A stretch of DNA of 64,000 bases from an uncultured Flavobacteriales bacterium (lineage in GTDB: Bacteria; Bacteroidota; Bacteroidia; Flavobacteriales_G; Salibacteraceae), in the NCBI GenBank assembly GCA_943788725.1, contig CALSRJ010000002.1, positions 124,001-188,000 of the forward strand. Direction: 5' to 3'. Positions 18,331 to 27,129 of the stretch are shown one piece after another. Both the position numbers and the translations under genes were made by a program. Below the pieces are notes generated by a model. That model was not told where the DNA came from. It did no database searches and saw only the letters and a program-made list of their open reading frames with translations. How positions within the stretch are numbered: the first letter of the stretch is position 1; the number at the start of each line of letters is the position of its first letter.

Positions 18331-18594
18331 CTAAAGGTCCCGAGCGGTCCCTTTCAAGTTGGCTCCCAACACTTTCAAAACAAACACAGATTTACCATGG
18401 TTTTGCCAAGCCGATTTCATTCCCGAACGCAATCCTTCAAAGATGGCGTCAAAGTCGCCAAACAGATGGGTTGCAGTCTCGTTCACGCGCACCTCAAACC
18501 CCTCACAGGCCTTCAAGTGAGTGATAAATGCTATGATGGGTTCTTCATACCCCTCCTTCAAAGGATACATCGATATTTCAACGGTAGTTTCCAT
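18331..18594 (-). CDS. Thiamine-binding protein, YkoF/MTH1187 family
   Basis: An 87-residue ferredoxin-like-fold protein (METTVEISMYPLKEGYEEPI...KVLGANLKGTARDL) of the small thiamine-binding family, which binds thiamine or HMP in archaea and bacteria. It probably acts in the cytoplasm as a buffer or partner of thiamine uptake. Its ATG follows the urocanate hydratase stop codon with no base between them, so it is translated from the same message as hutU, while the next gene (the NadR-like ATPase) starts 119 bases later and may have its own promoter. The nearby TPP riboswitch and receptor support the thiamine reading. Confidence 0.8.
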   Translation of the reverse strand: METTVEISMYPLKEGYEEPIIAFITHLKACEGFEVRVNETATHLFGDFDAIFEGLRSGMKSAWQNHGKSVFVLKVLGANLKGTARDL

Positions 18595-20592
18595 TTAATG
18601 TGGGTTTGAAGTCTGATTGATAATCGCGTCATCCACCTTGTTTGGCAAGGTGACCTTTAGCTTAGGCTCTGCTTCCATCGCTCTCTTTATGGCAAATATC
18701 GCCTCGTCATTCCGAGCCCAACTCCTTCGGGCAATGCCGTTGTTTACGTCCCAATGCAACATCATCTTCAAACGTCGATCCGCGTCTTCGGTTCCATCGA
18801 GCAACATGCCAAATCCACCGTTTATGACCTCTCCCCAGCCCACGCCGCCGCCATTGTGCAGACTGATCCAAGTAGCTCCCCTGAATCCATCTCCCACAAA
18901 ATTCTGTACGGCCATGTCTGCTGTGAATTGAGAGCCATCGTAGATATTGCTCGTTTCTCGGTAAGGAGAATCGGTACCTGACACATCGTGGTGATCGCGT
19001 CCGAGCACTACTGGCCCTATCTTTTCCTTGCGTATCGCCTTGTTAAATGCTTTAGCAATCTTGATCCGACCTTCGGCATCTGCATATAAGATGCGGGCTT
19101 GCGACCCAACGACCATCTTATTCTTTCCAGCTTCTCGGATCCAATGTATGTTATCGGCCATTTGCTGCTGGATCTCTTTGGGCGAATCCTTCATGATCTT
19201 CTCCAACACTTCACAGGCAATGGCGTCAGTACGCTCTAAATCTTCCGGATCTCCAGATGCGCAGACCCAGCGGAATGGCCCGAAACCATAATCAAAACAC
19301 ATTGGCCCCATGATGTCCTGCACATAGCTAGAGTACTTGAAATCGATGCCGTTTTCTGCCATGATATCGGCTCCTGCCCGACTCGCTTCTAGGAGGAACG
19401 CATTTCCGTAATCGAAAAAATACATTCCTTTTTCGCTCAGCGCATTGATGGCCGCTCCGTGCCTTCGGAGGGTTTCTTGAACGAGCTCTTTAAAGCGCGC
19501 CGGATCTTTGGCCATGATCTCCTTGGCTTCTTCAAACCCCACCTGCACGGGGTAATACCCCCCAGCCCACGGGTTGTGAAGTGAAGTCTGGTCCGACCCA
19601 AGGTCCACCCGAATATTCGCCTCGACCAATCGCTCCCAAAGGGTAACAATATTGCCCAGGAAAGCGATGGACCGTGGCTTTTTCATCATCTTCCATTCCA
19701 ACGCTGTGTCGATCGCCTTGTCTACGTCATCAATCACCTCATCTACCCAACCCTGCTCGTGACGTTTGTAGGCAGCTTTAGGATCTACTTCCGCTGTAAT
19801 GCTCACTACACCTGCAATGTTACCAGCCTTTGGCTGTGCTCCACTCATTCCACCCAATCCGGCGGTGACAAATAATTTCCCCTCTGTTCCTCCACCGATC
19901 TTTCGGGCGGCATTTAACACGGTGATGGTGGTGCCGTGCACAATGCCTTGCGGACCGATGTACATGTAGCTCCCCGCGGTCATTTGCCCGTACTGAGTGA
20001 CGCCTAGGGCGTTGAATTTCTCCCAATCATCCGGCTTCGAATAATTTGGAATCATCATACCATTGGTGACCACTACGCGTGGCGCGTCTGGGTGAGACGG
20101 GAACAAACCCATTGGATGGCCAGAATACATGGCCAATGTCTGCTCCTGAGTCATCTCACTGAGGTACTGCATGGTCAGTAGGTACTGCGCCCAATTTTGA
20201 AAAACCGCACCATTTCCTCCGTAGGTAATGAGTTCATGGGGATGCTGGGCAACATTCGGATCCAGGTTGTTTTGGATCATCAACATGATGGCCTTCGCCT
20301 GCTCGCACTTACCTGGATAGGCTGAGATTGACCTTGCTCTCATTTCATAATCCGGGCGAAAGCGGTGCATGTAAATGCGGCCGTATGCTTTGAGTTCTTC
20401 TGCAAACTCTGGGGCTAAGGTGGCATGCCATTCCTGCGGGAAGTACCTCAGTGCATTTCGAATGGCTAATTTGTGTTCTTCGAAGGACAAGATCCGCTTG
20501 CGCATGGGTGCGTGACTGATCTCGGGATCATACGGTTTTGGATTGGGGAGAGTAGAAGGAATGCCTTCTTTGATTTGCTTTTTGAAGCTCAT
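18595..20592 (-). CDS. hutU: Urocanate hydratase
   Basis: A 665-residue NAD-dependent enzyme of histidine breakdown that adds water to urocanate to form imidazolonepropionate. Conserved stretches include ITYGGNGAVFQNWAQY, YSGHPMGLFPSH, the glycine-rich FVTAGLGGMSGAQPKA, and the region GRDHHDVSGTDSPYRET. Length fits the longer HutU form. The other hut genes (hutH, hutI, hutG) are not in this window, so it stands alone apart from the thiamine-binding protein gene that follows without a gap. A -7 promoter box (20621-20628) lies 28 bases before its ATG. Confidence 0.96.
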   Translation of the reverse strand: MSFKKQIKEGIPSTLPNPKPYDPEISHAPMRKRILSFEEHKLAIRNALRYFPQEWHATLAPEFAEELKAYGRIYMHRFRPDYEMRARSISAYPGKCEQAKAIMLMIQNNLDPNVAQHPHELITYGGNGAVFQNWAQYLLTMQYLSEMTQEQTLAMYSGHPMGLFPSHPDAPRVVVTNGMMIPNYSKPDDWEKFNALGVTQYGQMTAGSYMYIGPQGIVHGTTITVLNAARKIGGGTEGKLFVTAGLGGMSGAQPKAGNIAGVVSITAEVDPKAAYKRHEQGWVDEVIDDVDKAIDTALEWKMMKKPRSIAFLGNIVTLWERLVEANIRVDLGSDQTSLHNPWAGGYYPVQVGFEEAKEIMAKDPARFKELVQETLRRHGAAINALSEKGMYFFDYGNAFLLEASRAGADIMAENGIDFKYSSYVQDIMGPMCFDYGFGPFRWVCASGDPEDLERTDAIACEVLEKIMKDSPKEIQQQMADNIHWIREAGKNKMVVGSQARILYADAEGRIKIAKAFNKAIRKEKIGPVVLGRDHHDVSGTDSPYRETSNIYDGSQFTADMAVQNFVGDGFRGATWISLHNGGGVGWGEVINGGFGMLLDGTEDADRRLKMMLHWDVNNGIARRSWARNDEAIFAIKRAMEAEPKLKVTLPNKVDDAIINQTSNPH

Positions 20593-20620
20593 AAGACACA
20601 GGTTATCTGAGAATGGGCGA

Positions 20621-20628
20621 CAAAGATA
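20621..20628 (-). promoter_or_regulatory. -7 promoter box of hutU
   Basis: The minus strand reads TATCTTTG, an exact TAnnTTTG match, 28 bases before the hutU ATG. It sits between the end of the DUF5522-like gene and hutU, so hutU probably has its own promoter. Confidence 0.45.
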
Positions 20629-20634
20629 GAAGGA

Positions 20635-20823
20635 CTATTTCCTCAGGAAGCTTCCCGTCTTCTTATCATAGCCATAGGGGCAGTGCTTACACCCGCTCTT
20701 ACAACAATAGCCGCGCTTGAGGTGATACTTATCTGTGAATACGATGTATCCTTCATCGCTCATGTAGTAATCCTCGGGATCGAGCTTCGACTTATTTCCT
20801 GTGCCACACACTCCTTCAAACAT
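20635..20823 (-). CDS. DUF5522-like small cysteine-rich protein
   Basis: A 62-residue protein with the conserved pattern EDYYMSDEGYIVFTDKYHLKRGYCCKSGCKHCPYGY. The CC-x3-C-x2-C cluster could bind a metal. The family is common in Bacteroidota and related groups and has no established function. The ATG at 20823 was chosen; a start at 20895 would run into the promoter and coding region of the divergent gene at 20872 and adds a non-conserved basic stretch. It is followed 42 bases later by the hutU start. Confidence 0.78.
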   Translation of the reverse strand: MFEGVCGTGNKSKLDPEDYYMSDEGYIVFTDKYHLKRGYCCKSGCKHCPYGYDKKTGSFLRK

Positions 20824-20848
20824 ACGCTTACTGACGATTCGTTTTCTA

Positions 20849-20856
20849 TAGCTTCG
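20849..20856 (+). promoter_or_regulatory. Possible -7 box for the desulfhydrase/deaminase gene
   Basis: TAGCTTCG, one base from TAnnTTTG, lies 15 bases before the ATG at 20872. It supports a short leader. The box sits within the region between the two divergent starts. Confidence 0.35.
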
Positions 20857-20871
20857 AGGACAAAACAGTAG

Positions 20872-21804
20872 ATGTCGGAAATGGTTCAAGGTCATTTTTC
20901 AAATTGGGAAGCGCCGATCGAACAATTGTGGGTTCGGAACGGGTGTGAAGTGTGTATAAAAAGGGACGACCAGATAGACCCACTGGTGTCGGGAAATAAA
21001 CTTTACAAGCTAAAAGAAAACCTGAGGCTTTTCCATGAAGGCGCCTACAAGACCCTGATCACATTCGGCGGTGCATACTCAAATCACATCGCTGCCACCG
21101 CTTCCATCTGTCAAAAGGAAGGCATTTCATGCGTAGGTTTTATTCGCGGCGAACCTACTTCTCCGCTCAATCCAACCCTACAAAGAGCACAAGCTCAGGG
21201 CATGACCTTGAAATATATCAATAGAAGCGATTACCGAAAGCGCGACGAACCTAACTTCATTCGGGAATGGATCAGTGGATTTGAGCGCCCCTATATCATA
21301 CCGGAGGGCGGCGCGAATAAAGCGGGCATTGAAGGAGCCAAGGCAATGCTTGGAAAGCGAACCGAACATTTCTCCCACATCGTTTCAGCGGTTGGAACGG
21401 GAACGACCCTCGCTGGGCTTGCCTTGAACGCTTCGGCTGGTCAACGCATCGTTGGTCTAGTCATCCATCGCTACCTAGACGTTATTATCGACCTGCTGCC
21501 TATGCATGAGGGACTGAAAGACGTGATGCAAAAACTTGAGGTGCAGCCTGCTCATTATGGGGGCTATGCAAAGTGGGACGCTTCTCTCCTCGCGTTCATT
21601 CGAATGATTGACCAAACCTACTCCATTCAACTAGACCCCATCTATACGGGCAAGGCCCTATTCACCTTGACCCAGTTCATCGATGAAGGATATTTTCCGC
21701 AGGGGTCGAAAGTCTTGTTCATCCATACGGGAGGCCTTCAAGGCATAGCGGGTTTTGAGCAGCGTTGGAGGCAGTCTCTGTTTAGGCCTTCTGGTAAAGC
21801 ATAA
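20872..21804 (+). CDS. PLP-dependent D-cysteine desulfhydrase / ACC deaminase family
   Basis: A 310-residue fold-type II PLP enzyme. It has the lysine motif SGNKLYKLKEN near residues 41-51, the substrate loop FGGAYSNHIAA, an EGGANKAGIEGA segment, and the glycine-rich phosphate-binding VSAVGTGTTLAG. Members deaminate 1-aminocyclopropane-1-carboxylate or split D-cysteine to pyruvate, ammonia and sulfide. In organisms without a known use for ACC, D-cysteine desulfhydrase is the more usual activity; the sequence does not separate the two. It is transcribed alone in front of gldA. Confidence 0.87.
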   Translation: MSEMVQGHFSNWEAPIEQLWVRNGCEVCIKRDDQIDPLVSGNKLYKLKENLRLFHEGAYKTLITFGGAYSNHIAATASICQKEGISCVGFIRGEPTSPLNPTLQRAQAQGMTLKYINRSDYRKRDEPNFIREWISGFERPYIIPEGGANKAGIEGAKAMLGKRTEHFSHIVSAVGTGTTLAGLALNASAGQRIVGLVIHRYLDVIIDLLPMHEGLKDVMQKLEVQPAHYGGYAKWDASLLAFIRMIDQTYSIQLDPIYTGKALFTLTQFIDEGYFPQGSKVLFIHTGGLQGIAGFEQRWRQSLFRPSGKA

Positions 21805-21857
21805 GTGCCGTTGCCTAAAAGGTAGTCCATGATCTCTTTAGATTGCGATTACAACCT

Positions 21858-21865
21858 TACTTTCG
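21858..21865 (+). promoter_or_regulatory. Possible -7 box at the gldA start
   Basis: TACTTTCG, one base from TAnnTTTG, ends four bases before the gldA ATG at 21870. If used, transcription would begin at or inside the start codon, giving a leaderless message. Confidence 0.35.
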
Positions 21866-21869
21866 CCCC

Positions 21870-22775
21870 ATGTCTATCAAGGTCAGTCATGTAACCAAAG
21901 TTTATGGGGAACAGCGCGCGCTGGACGATGTGAATTTCGAAATTCAGCGCGGGCACATCATCGGATTTTTGGGGCCGAATGGCGCCGGTAAATCCACCAT
22001 GATGAAGATCATCACTTGCTACCTTCCTCCAACGGAAGGCAGCGTGGAAGTGTGTGGTATTGACGTGTCGGCATCGCCCATGGAGGTGAAAAAACGCATT
22101 GGTTACTTGCCAGAACACAATCCTCTTTACCCGGAGATGTACGTTCGCGAATACCTTGAATTTGTAGCGGGTGTGCATCAAATTCCAAACAAGAAAGCTC
22201 GGGTTGAGGAGATGATCGACTTAGTAGGGTTAAGCGTTGAGCGAAAGAAAAAGATCGGAGCGTTGAGCAAGGGTTATCGCCAACGGGTAGGACTAGCTCA
22301 GGCCATGATCCATGATCCAGAAGTGCTCATTCTGGATGAGCCAACCACCGGATTAGATCCCAATCAAATTGTAGAGATCAGAAACCTCATCAAAAACATC
22401 GGCGAGGATCGTACGGTAATGCTCAGCACCCACATCATGCAAGAGGTAGAAGCCATTTGCGACCGAGTGATCATCGTGAATCGCGGTAAAATTGTGGCAG
22501 ATGATGACGCGGCAAACTTGGTTAAGTTTCAAAACAAGCTCTTCATACGAGTGGAATTCAACAAGGCGGTTGCGAGCAATGTCTTAGCCCAAATCCCGGG
22601 TGTTTCTGAAGTGAAAAAAGTCAGCGACAGCGTTTGGCTATTGGGTAGCGACGGCGACAAAGACATCCGCCAGGTCGTTTTTGACTTTGCGGTAAAGAAT
22701 GACTTATCCGTACTCACGATTCAGAAAGAAGAGCAGCGCCTTGAGGACATCTTCAAGCGACTCACAACCTCCTGA
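21870..22775 (+). CDS. gldA: Gliding-motility ABC transporter ATPase GldA
   Basis: A 301-residue ABC ATPase with Walker A GPNGAGKSTM, signature LSKGYRQRVGLAQA, Walker B VLILDEPTTGLDP and the switch histidine in MLSTHIMQEVE. It begins MSIKVSHVTKVYGEQRALDDV and has the C-terminal extension of about 80 residues typical of GldA, which works with GldF and GldG in Flavobacterium gliding. The gldF and gldG genes are not adjacent. The ATG at 21870 was taken over an upstream in-frame TTG at 21843 because it aligns with the family start. SprA, another gliding protein, is in the same window. Confidence 0.88.
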   Translation: MSIKVSHVTKVYGEQRALDDVNFEIQRGHIIGFLGPNGAGKSTMMKIITCYLPPTEGSVEVCGIDVSASPMEVKKRIGYLPEHNPLYPEMYVREYLEFVAGVHQIPNKKARVEEMIDLVGLSVERKKKIGALSKGYRQRVGLAQAMIHDPEVLILDEPTTGLDPNQIVEIRNLIKNIGEDRTVMLSTHIMQEVEAICDRVIIVNRGKIVADDDAANLVKFQNKLFIRVEFNKAVASNVLAQIPGVSEVKKVSDSVWLLGSDGDKDIRQVVFDFAVKNDLSVLTIQKEEQRLEDIFKRLTTS

Positions 22776-22838
22776 CCCGTTCTGAAATAGTACTGATATC
22801 CCACCTCATTTTTTTCAGGATAAGTCATATCCATCCCA

Positions 22839-22846
22839 TATTTTTG
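22839..22846 (+). promoter_or_regulatory. -7 promoter box of metK
   Basis: TATTTTTG is an exact TAnnTTTG match, 22 bases before the metK ATG. A TTTC 22 bases further upstream might serve as a weak -33 element. No SAM riboswitch is visible in the short leader. Confidence 0.5.
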
Positions 22847-22868
22847 GCGGCCTAACAAGATTTTATTC

Positions 22869-24122
22869 ATGTCATATCTATTTACCTCCGAGTCCGTTTC
22901 TGAAGGACACCCAGACAAGGTCGCAGACGCGATTTCTGACGCACTTGTCGATCACTTTCTGGCCTTTGATCCAGAATCCAAAGTGGCATGCGAAACCTTG
23001 GTAACTACGGGACAAGTAATCCTGGCTGGAGAAGTAAAGACCAATACCTATCTGGACGTGCAGCAAATCGCACGGGATGTAATCAAGCGCATTGGTTACA
23101 CAAAGAGCGAGTATATGTTCGAAGCCAATTCGTGCGGCATTCTCAGTGCGATTCACGAGCAGAGTCCTGATATCAATCAAGGCGTGGACAGAAAGAGCAA
23201 GGAAGAGCAAGGTGCCGGGGATCAAGGGATGATGTTTGGTTATGCCACGAATGAGTCGGACAATTACATGCCGCTAGCGGCAGACCTTTCGCATCGACTG
23301 TTGTACGAATTGGCGGCCATCAGAAAGAAAGGCAACGAGATGAGCTATCTCCGCCCAGATTCAAAGGCGCAAGTCACCATTGAGTACAGTGATGATAACC
23401 AACCACAGCGCATTGAGGCGATTGTAGTGAGCACACAGCACGACGATTTTGATGAAGAATCGACCATGTTGGCGAAGATCAAGAAAGACGTGATTGAAAT
23501 CCTTATTCCAAAGGTGAAGGCACAATTGCCAGCGCACATTCAAGCGCTCTTTACGGACGACGTAACCTACCACATCAACCCAACTGGAAAGTTTGTCATC
23601 GGTGGACCGCATGGCGACACTGGGCTAACAGGTAGAAAGATCATTGTAGACACTTACGGTGGAAAAGGAGCGCACGGCGGCGGTGCATTCAGTGGTAAAG
23701 ACCCAAGCAAGGTTGACCGATCTGCTGCGTACGCTACTAGACACATCGCCAAAAACCTCGTCGCTTCGGGTGTAGCTGATGAGGCTTTAGTACAGGTAGC
23801 TTACGCGATTGGAGTAGCCCAGCCTGTCGGACTATTTGTTGACACCTACGGAACTTCCAAAGTGGATATGGCAGATGGAGCAATCGCCAAAAAGTTGACC
23901 GAGCTCTTCGATCTTCGTCCTTATGCAATAGAGCAGCGCTTCAAACTTCGTACGCCGATTTATTCTGAGTGTGCTGCCTATGGACATATGGGGCGTACCC
24001 CGGAGACCAAGGTCAAGCATTTCACCAATGGGTCAGGAGAAACCATCCCCGTTGAGGTTAGACTTTTTCCTTGGGAAGAGCTGAACATGGTCGATCAGAT
24101 CAAGAATGCCTTTGGGGTTTAA
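22869..24122 (+). CDS. metK: S-adenosylmethionine synthetase
   Basis: A 417-residue cytoplasmic enzyme that makes S-adenosylmethionine from methionine and ATP. Visible signatures are [14 protein letters not shown] (GHPDK at residues 13-17), [35 protein letters not shown] and [19 protein letters not shown]. Length is normal for the Bacteroidota form. It is followed after three bases by a glycosyltransferase gene with a GTG start, and preceded by gldA. With ahcY at 11585 it makes up part of the methyl cycle. Confidence 0.98.
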   Translation: MSYLFTSESVSEGHPDKVADAISDALVDHFLAFDPESKVACETLVTTGQVILAGEVKTNTYLDVQQIARDVIKRIGYTKSEYMFEANSCGILSAIHEQSPDINQGVDRKSKEEQGAGDQGMMFGYATNESDNYMPLAADLSHRLLYELAAIRKKGNEMSYLRPDSKAQVTIEYSDDNQPQRIEAIVVSTQHDDFDEESTMLAKIKKDVIEILIPKVKAQLPAHIQALFTDDVTYHINPTGKFVIGGPHGDTGLTGRKIIVDTYGGKGAHGGGAFSGKDPSKVDRSAAYATRHIAKNLVASGVADEALVQVAYAIGVAQPVGLFVDTYGTSKVDMADGAIAKKLTELFDLRPYAIEQRFKLRTPIYSECAAYGHMGRTPETKVKHFTNGSGETIPVEVRLFPWEELNMVDQIKNAFGV

Positions 24123-24125
24123 TCC

Positions 24126-25331
24126 GTGGCATCTACACGACCATCCCTCCTCTTTCTCACTACAGACGTTCCCTACCCAGCAGACAGTGGCGGAAGGTTA
24201 AAGACCTTCAAATTACTGGAGCAGCTCAGTGGTTCGTTTGATGTAAAACTACTCTGTGCTTTCGGCGGTAGCCGAAAGGAGGACATCAACGATTTAAAAG
24301 AGCGTATTCCGCTCGAAAGCATTCAAGCCTTTCAGAATCACCTCCCACGCTCGGGATTGCACTTCCTCAATGCTATTCTATCTGCGCCTTCCTTTAACGC
24401 TTATCGTGTCTATTCGAAAGAATTCGAGACGATGGTCAAATGGTCAGCAGCGTCTTCAGACCTTGTATTGGTTGATCACCTCGAGATGATCGATCAGTTA
24501 CCTGAAACGACGGATTCCAAACTTGTCTACCACAGCCACAATGCGGAATATGTGCTATGGGAAGAATTTGCCACCATCAAAGGGACCTTCCTTAGCAAAT
24601 GGCTCTACGATTGGGAAGCCAGTCGAGTGAAGATGTTGGAGCGATACACCATTCGTCGTGCGCATTTCACCTTCGCCGCACCGAACGATGTGGAAGCCCT
24701 GTGTAAGATTTCGGGAATAGAATCCAGCATGTTTCGCAACACCTTCCACTTGGGAAATGACCAACTGCTGCAACTGCCACCGATTGCATTGGAAAGCAAT
24801 GCCCCTGACGTCTTTTATGCTGGCACCTTGAGCTGGGAGCCAAACAGAGACGGATTGCAATGGTTTTTGCAGCAATGTTGGCCGATCATCAAGAGTCGCC
24901 TGCCCGATGCCAATTTTGACGTTTGTGGTCGAGGGGCCGACGAAGCCTTACGGACCATCATGGCGAACAATGAAGGTGTAGTCTATCACGGATTTGTAGA
25001 GGACCTTGACGGTGTGATGTCAAAGAGCAGGTGCGCGGTCGTACCCTTGAGAATGGGCAGCGGCATGAAGATCAAGACCTTTGACGCACTTTACCGCGGA
25101 CTTCCACTCGTTACAACAACAACCGGAGCAGAAGGAATAGACCTGGAGAACAAAACCCACGCATGGATTGTCGATTCCCCAGGCGCCTTCGCTGAGGCGG
25201 TAATTTCGACCATCCATGATCCACACCAATCAACCATCATGCGCAACAGCGCCAGGCAGCTCTGCGAGCAATCGTATCGCTATGCGGCGCTCCTTCAGCA
25301 GATGGAAAAGGATCTCCATTCCCTTCTTTGA
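24126..25331 (+). CDS. Glycosyltransferase family 4-like protein
   Basis: A 401-residue GT-B fold glycosyltransferase. The N-terminal half has LFLTTDVPYPADSGGRLKTF, and the C-terminal half has VFYAGTLSWEPNRDGLQWF, CGRGADEAL, and VVPLRMGSGMKIKTFDALYRGLPLVTT, which binds the nucleotide sugar with the EGI segment after it (AEGIDLEN). The sugar and acceptor are not evident. The start is a GTG three bases after the metK stop, so the two are cotranscribed. A surface polysaccharide or glycoprotein role is possible given the polysaccharide operon elsewhere in the window. Confidence 0.88.
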   Translation: MASTRPSLLFLTTDVPYPADSGGRLKTFKLLEQLSGSFDVKLLCAFGGSRKEDINDLKERIPLESIQAFQNHLPRSGLHFLNAILSAPSFNAYRVYSKEFETMVKWSAASSDLVLVDHLEMIDQLPETTDSKLVYHSHNAEYVLWEEFATIKGTFLSKWLYDWEASRVKMLERYTIRRAHFTFAAPNDVEALCKISGIESSMFRNTFHLGNDQLLQLPPIALESNAPDVFYAGTLSWEPNRDGLQWFLQQCWPIIKSRLPDANFDVCGRGADEALRTIMANNEGVVYHGFVEDLDGVMSKSRCAVVPLRMGSGMKIKTFDALYRGLPLVTTTTGAEGIDLENKTHAWIVDSPGAFAEAVISTIHDPHQSTIMRNSARQLCEQSYRYAALLQQMEKDLHSLL

Positions 25332-25357
25332 TCTTGATTTTATAAACGCTGCGGCCG

Positions 25358-25365
25358 TATTTTCG
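25358..25365 (+). promoter_or_regulatory. Possible promoter of the ABC/HlyD/TolC operon
   Basis: TATTTTCG, one base from TAnnTTTG, lies 34 bases before the ATG at 25400. A TTG at 25334-25336 sits 21 bases upstream, a plausible -33 spacing. Confidence 0.45.
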
Positions 25366-25399
25366 CCTGCGATTTCAAAGACTTACACAGACTTCTTTT

Positions 25400-27126
25400 A
25401 TGGCAAAAGGTAACGGAATATCACCGCTAGGTAGATTGTTCGGCTTGATAAAGGCCGACCGCAAGGATATTGTGCGGATCTACGTTTTTGCCGTACTGAG
25501 CGGATTGATCAACCTTTCCTTACCCTTAGGCATTCAGGCGATCATTACCTATATCAGCGGAGGAATGATTTCTACGTCTTGGATCTTGCTCGTCATTTTA
25601 GTGATATTGGGCATCATCCTAGCCGGGGGCATGCAGTCATGCAGCTGTCGTTAGCCGAGACTATCCAGCAGCGCATATTTCAACGTTCATCCTTTGAATT
25701 TGCCGTGCGCATTCCACGCATTCGACTGGAACAAGTCGCGTCGAAATACGCCCCTGAACTCATCAACCGATTTTTTGACACGTTGTCCCTTCAAAAAGGC
25801 CTATCCAAGATTTTACTGGATATAGGGGCTTCTGCCTTGCAAATTGTCTTTGGCCTCTTGCTCCTCAGCTTCTACCATCCCTTCTTCATTCTTTTCGGCA
25901 TCGGCCTTGTTCTGACGCTTTACATCGTCCTTCGCGCCACCGGTCCAAAAGGTTTAGAGACCAGCATCGAAGAGAGCACCTACAAATACCAAGTTGCCTA
26001 TTGGCTAGAAGAGCTGGCCAGAACCATGAACACGTTTAAGCTGGCTGGCGAATCTGGACTTCCCGTACAACGGACGGATAAGTTGGTTTCCAACTACCTC
26101 TCGGCGCGTAAAAGCCATTTCCGAATTCTGGTCATTCAGTACATGAATGTGATCGGATTCAAGGCTTTTGTGGCCGGTGGATTGTTGATCATCGGCAGCA
26201 TTTTGGTACTCGACAATCAAATCAATTTGGGGCAGTTTGTCGCCACTGAGATCATCATTATCTTGATCATCAACAGCGTCGAAAAGCTGATCCGAACCAT
26301 GGAGCCGGTGTATGACGTACTCACGGCACTTGAAAAGATTGCATCCATCACCGATTTAGAGTTAGAGCGAGAAGGCGGAGTGCCTCTTGAACTCTCCGAA
26401 AACCGATCACCCCTGAGTGTTTCCGTGAAAAACCTGACGTACGGAACGAATCACATCGGACAAACCTTGTTGAAGAACATCAGCTTCGACATCGCTGCTG
26501 GAGAGCGGGTCATGGTTTATGGATACAGCGGGTCCGGCAGAAGCAAGCTACTCGAGCTGTTGGCTGGATTGTATCAGAACTACGAAGGAGTAATACTTTA
26601 CAATGACCAGTCGGCAAATAGTTTAGACCTGCGATCTCTTCGTTCGCACATAGGTGACAGCCTGAGTGAAGAAGATATTTTCGAAGGGACCATCGCAGAA
26701 AACATTCTTATTGGAAAGGATTGGATTGATTTCAACGACCTAAAGTGGGCGTCTGAACAGACGGGGTTGATGGATTATATAAAGCAATTACCTGAAGGCT
26801 TTTACACACAGCTGTCGCCTAAGGGAAGTGGTCTCCCAGAACATATTGTGCGGAAGATTAAAATTGCGCGATCCATTGCGGAGCAGCCCCCATTGGTCAT
26901 TTGGCAGGAGTCAATGCATCTCTTTACTCGGGGCGATAAGGAAATTGTGAATGCGTGCATGCTTTCAAAGGATAAGCCATGGACACTGATCGTCAGCTCG
27001 GGCTCTAAACACATTGCCGAACAGTGTGATCGTATTTTGATCTTAGACCAAGGTGAGCTCACCTTTAATGGAAGCTTCAAAGACTTGAATAAACGGCCTG
27101 AATTATTAGATCTATTCTACGAATAA
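25400..27126 (+). pseudogene. ABC transporter (membrane plus ATPase domain), interrupted by a frameshift
   Basis: Two frames together encode one ABC half-transporter of about 575 residues. The first piece runs from the ATG at 25400 to a TAG at 25652-25654 and covers the first two membrane helices (LPLGIQAIITYISGG, SWILLVILVILGIILAG). The second resumes in another frame at about 25637 (MQLSLAETIQQRIF, ATG at 25639) and runs to 27126. One base is missing after CAG at 25636, next to a CATGCAG-T-CATGCAG repeat. The ATPase domain is degenerate: Walker A is GYSGSGRSK with Arg for Lys (26539-26541), Walker B has Gln-Glu for Asp-Glu (26905-26910), and no clear LSGGQ is seen. HlyD and TolC genes follow four bases later. 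Sequencing error, natural decay and frameshifting cannot be told apart here. Confidence 0.8.
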
Positions 27127-27129
27127 GCC

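Noticed and set aside
22776-22868. A SAM riboswitch before metK
   Set aside because: The leader is only about 22 bases after the -7 box, with no SAM-I or SAM-II type motifs. The same is true of ahcY.
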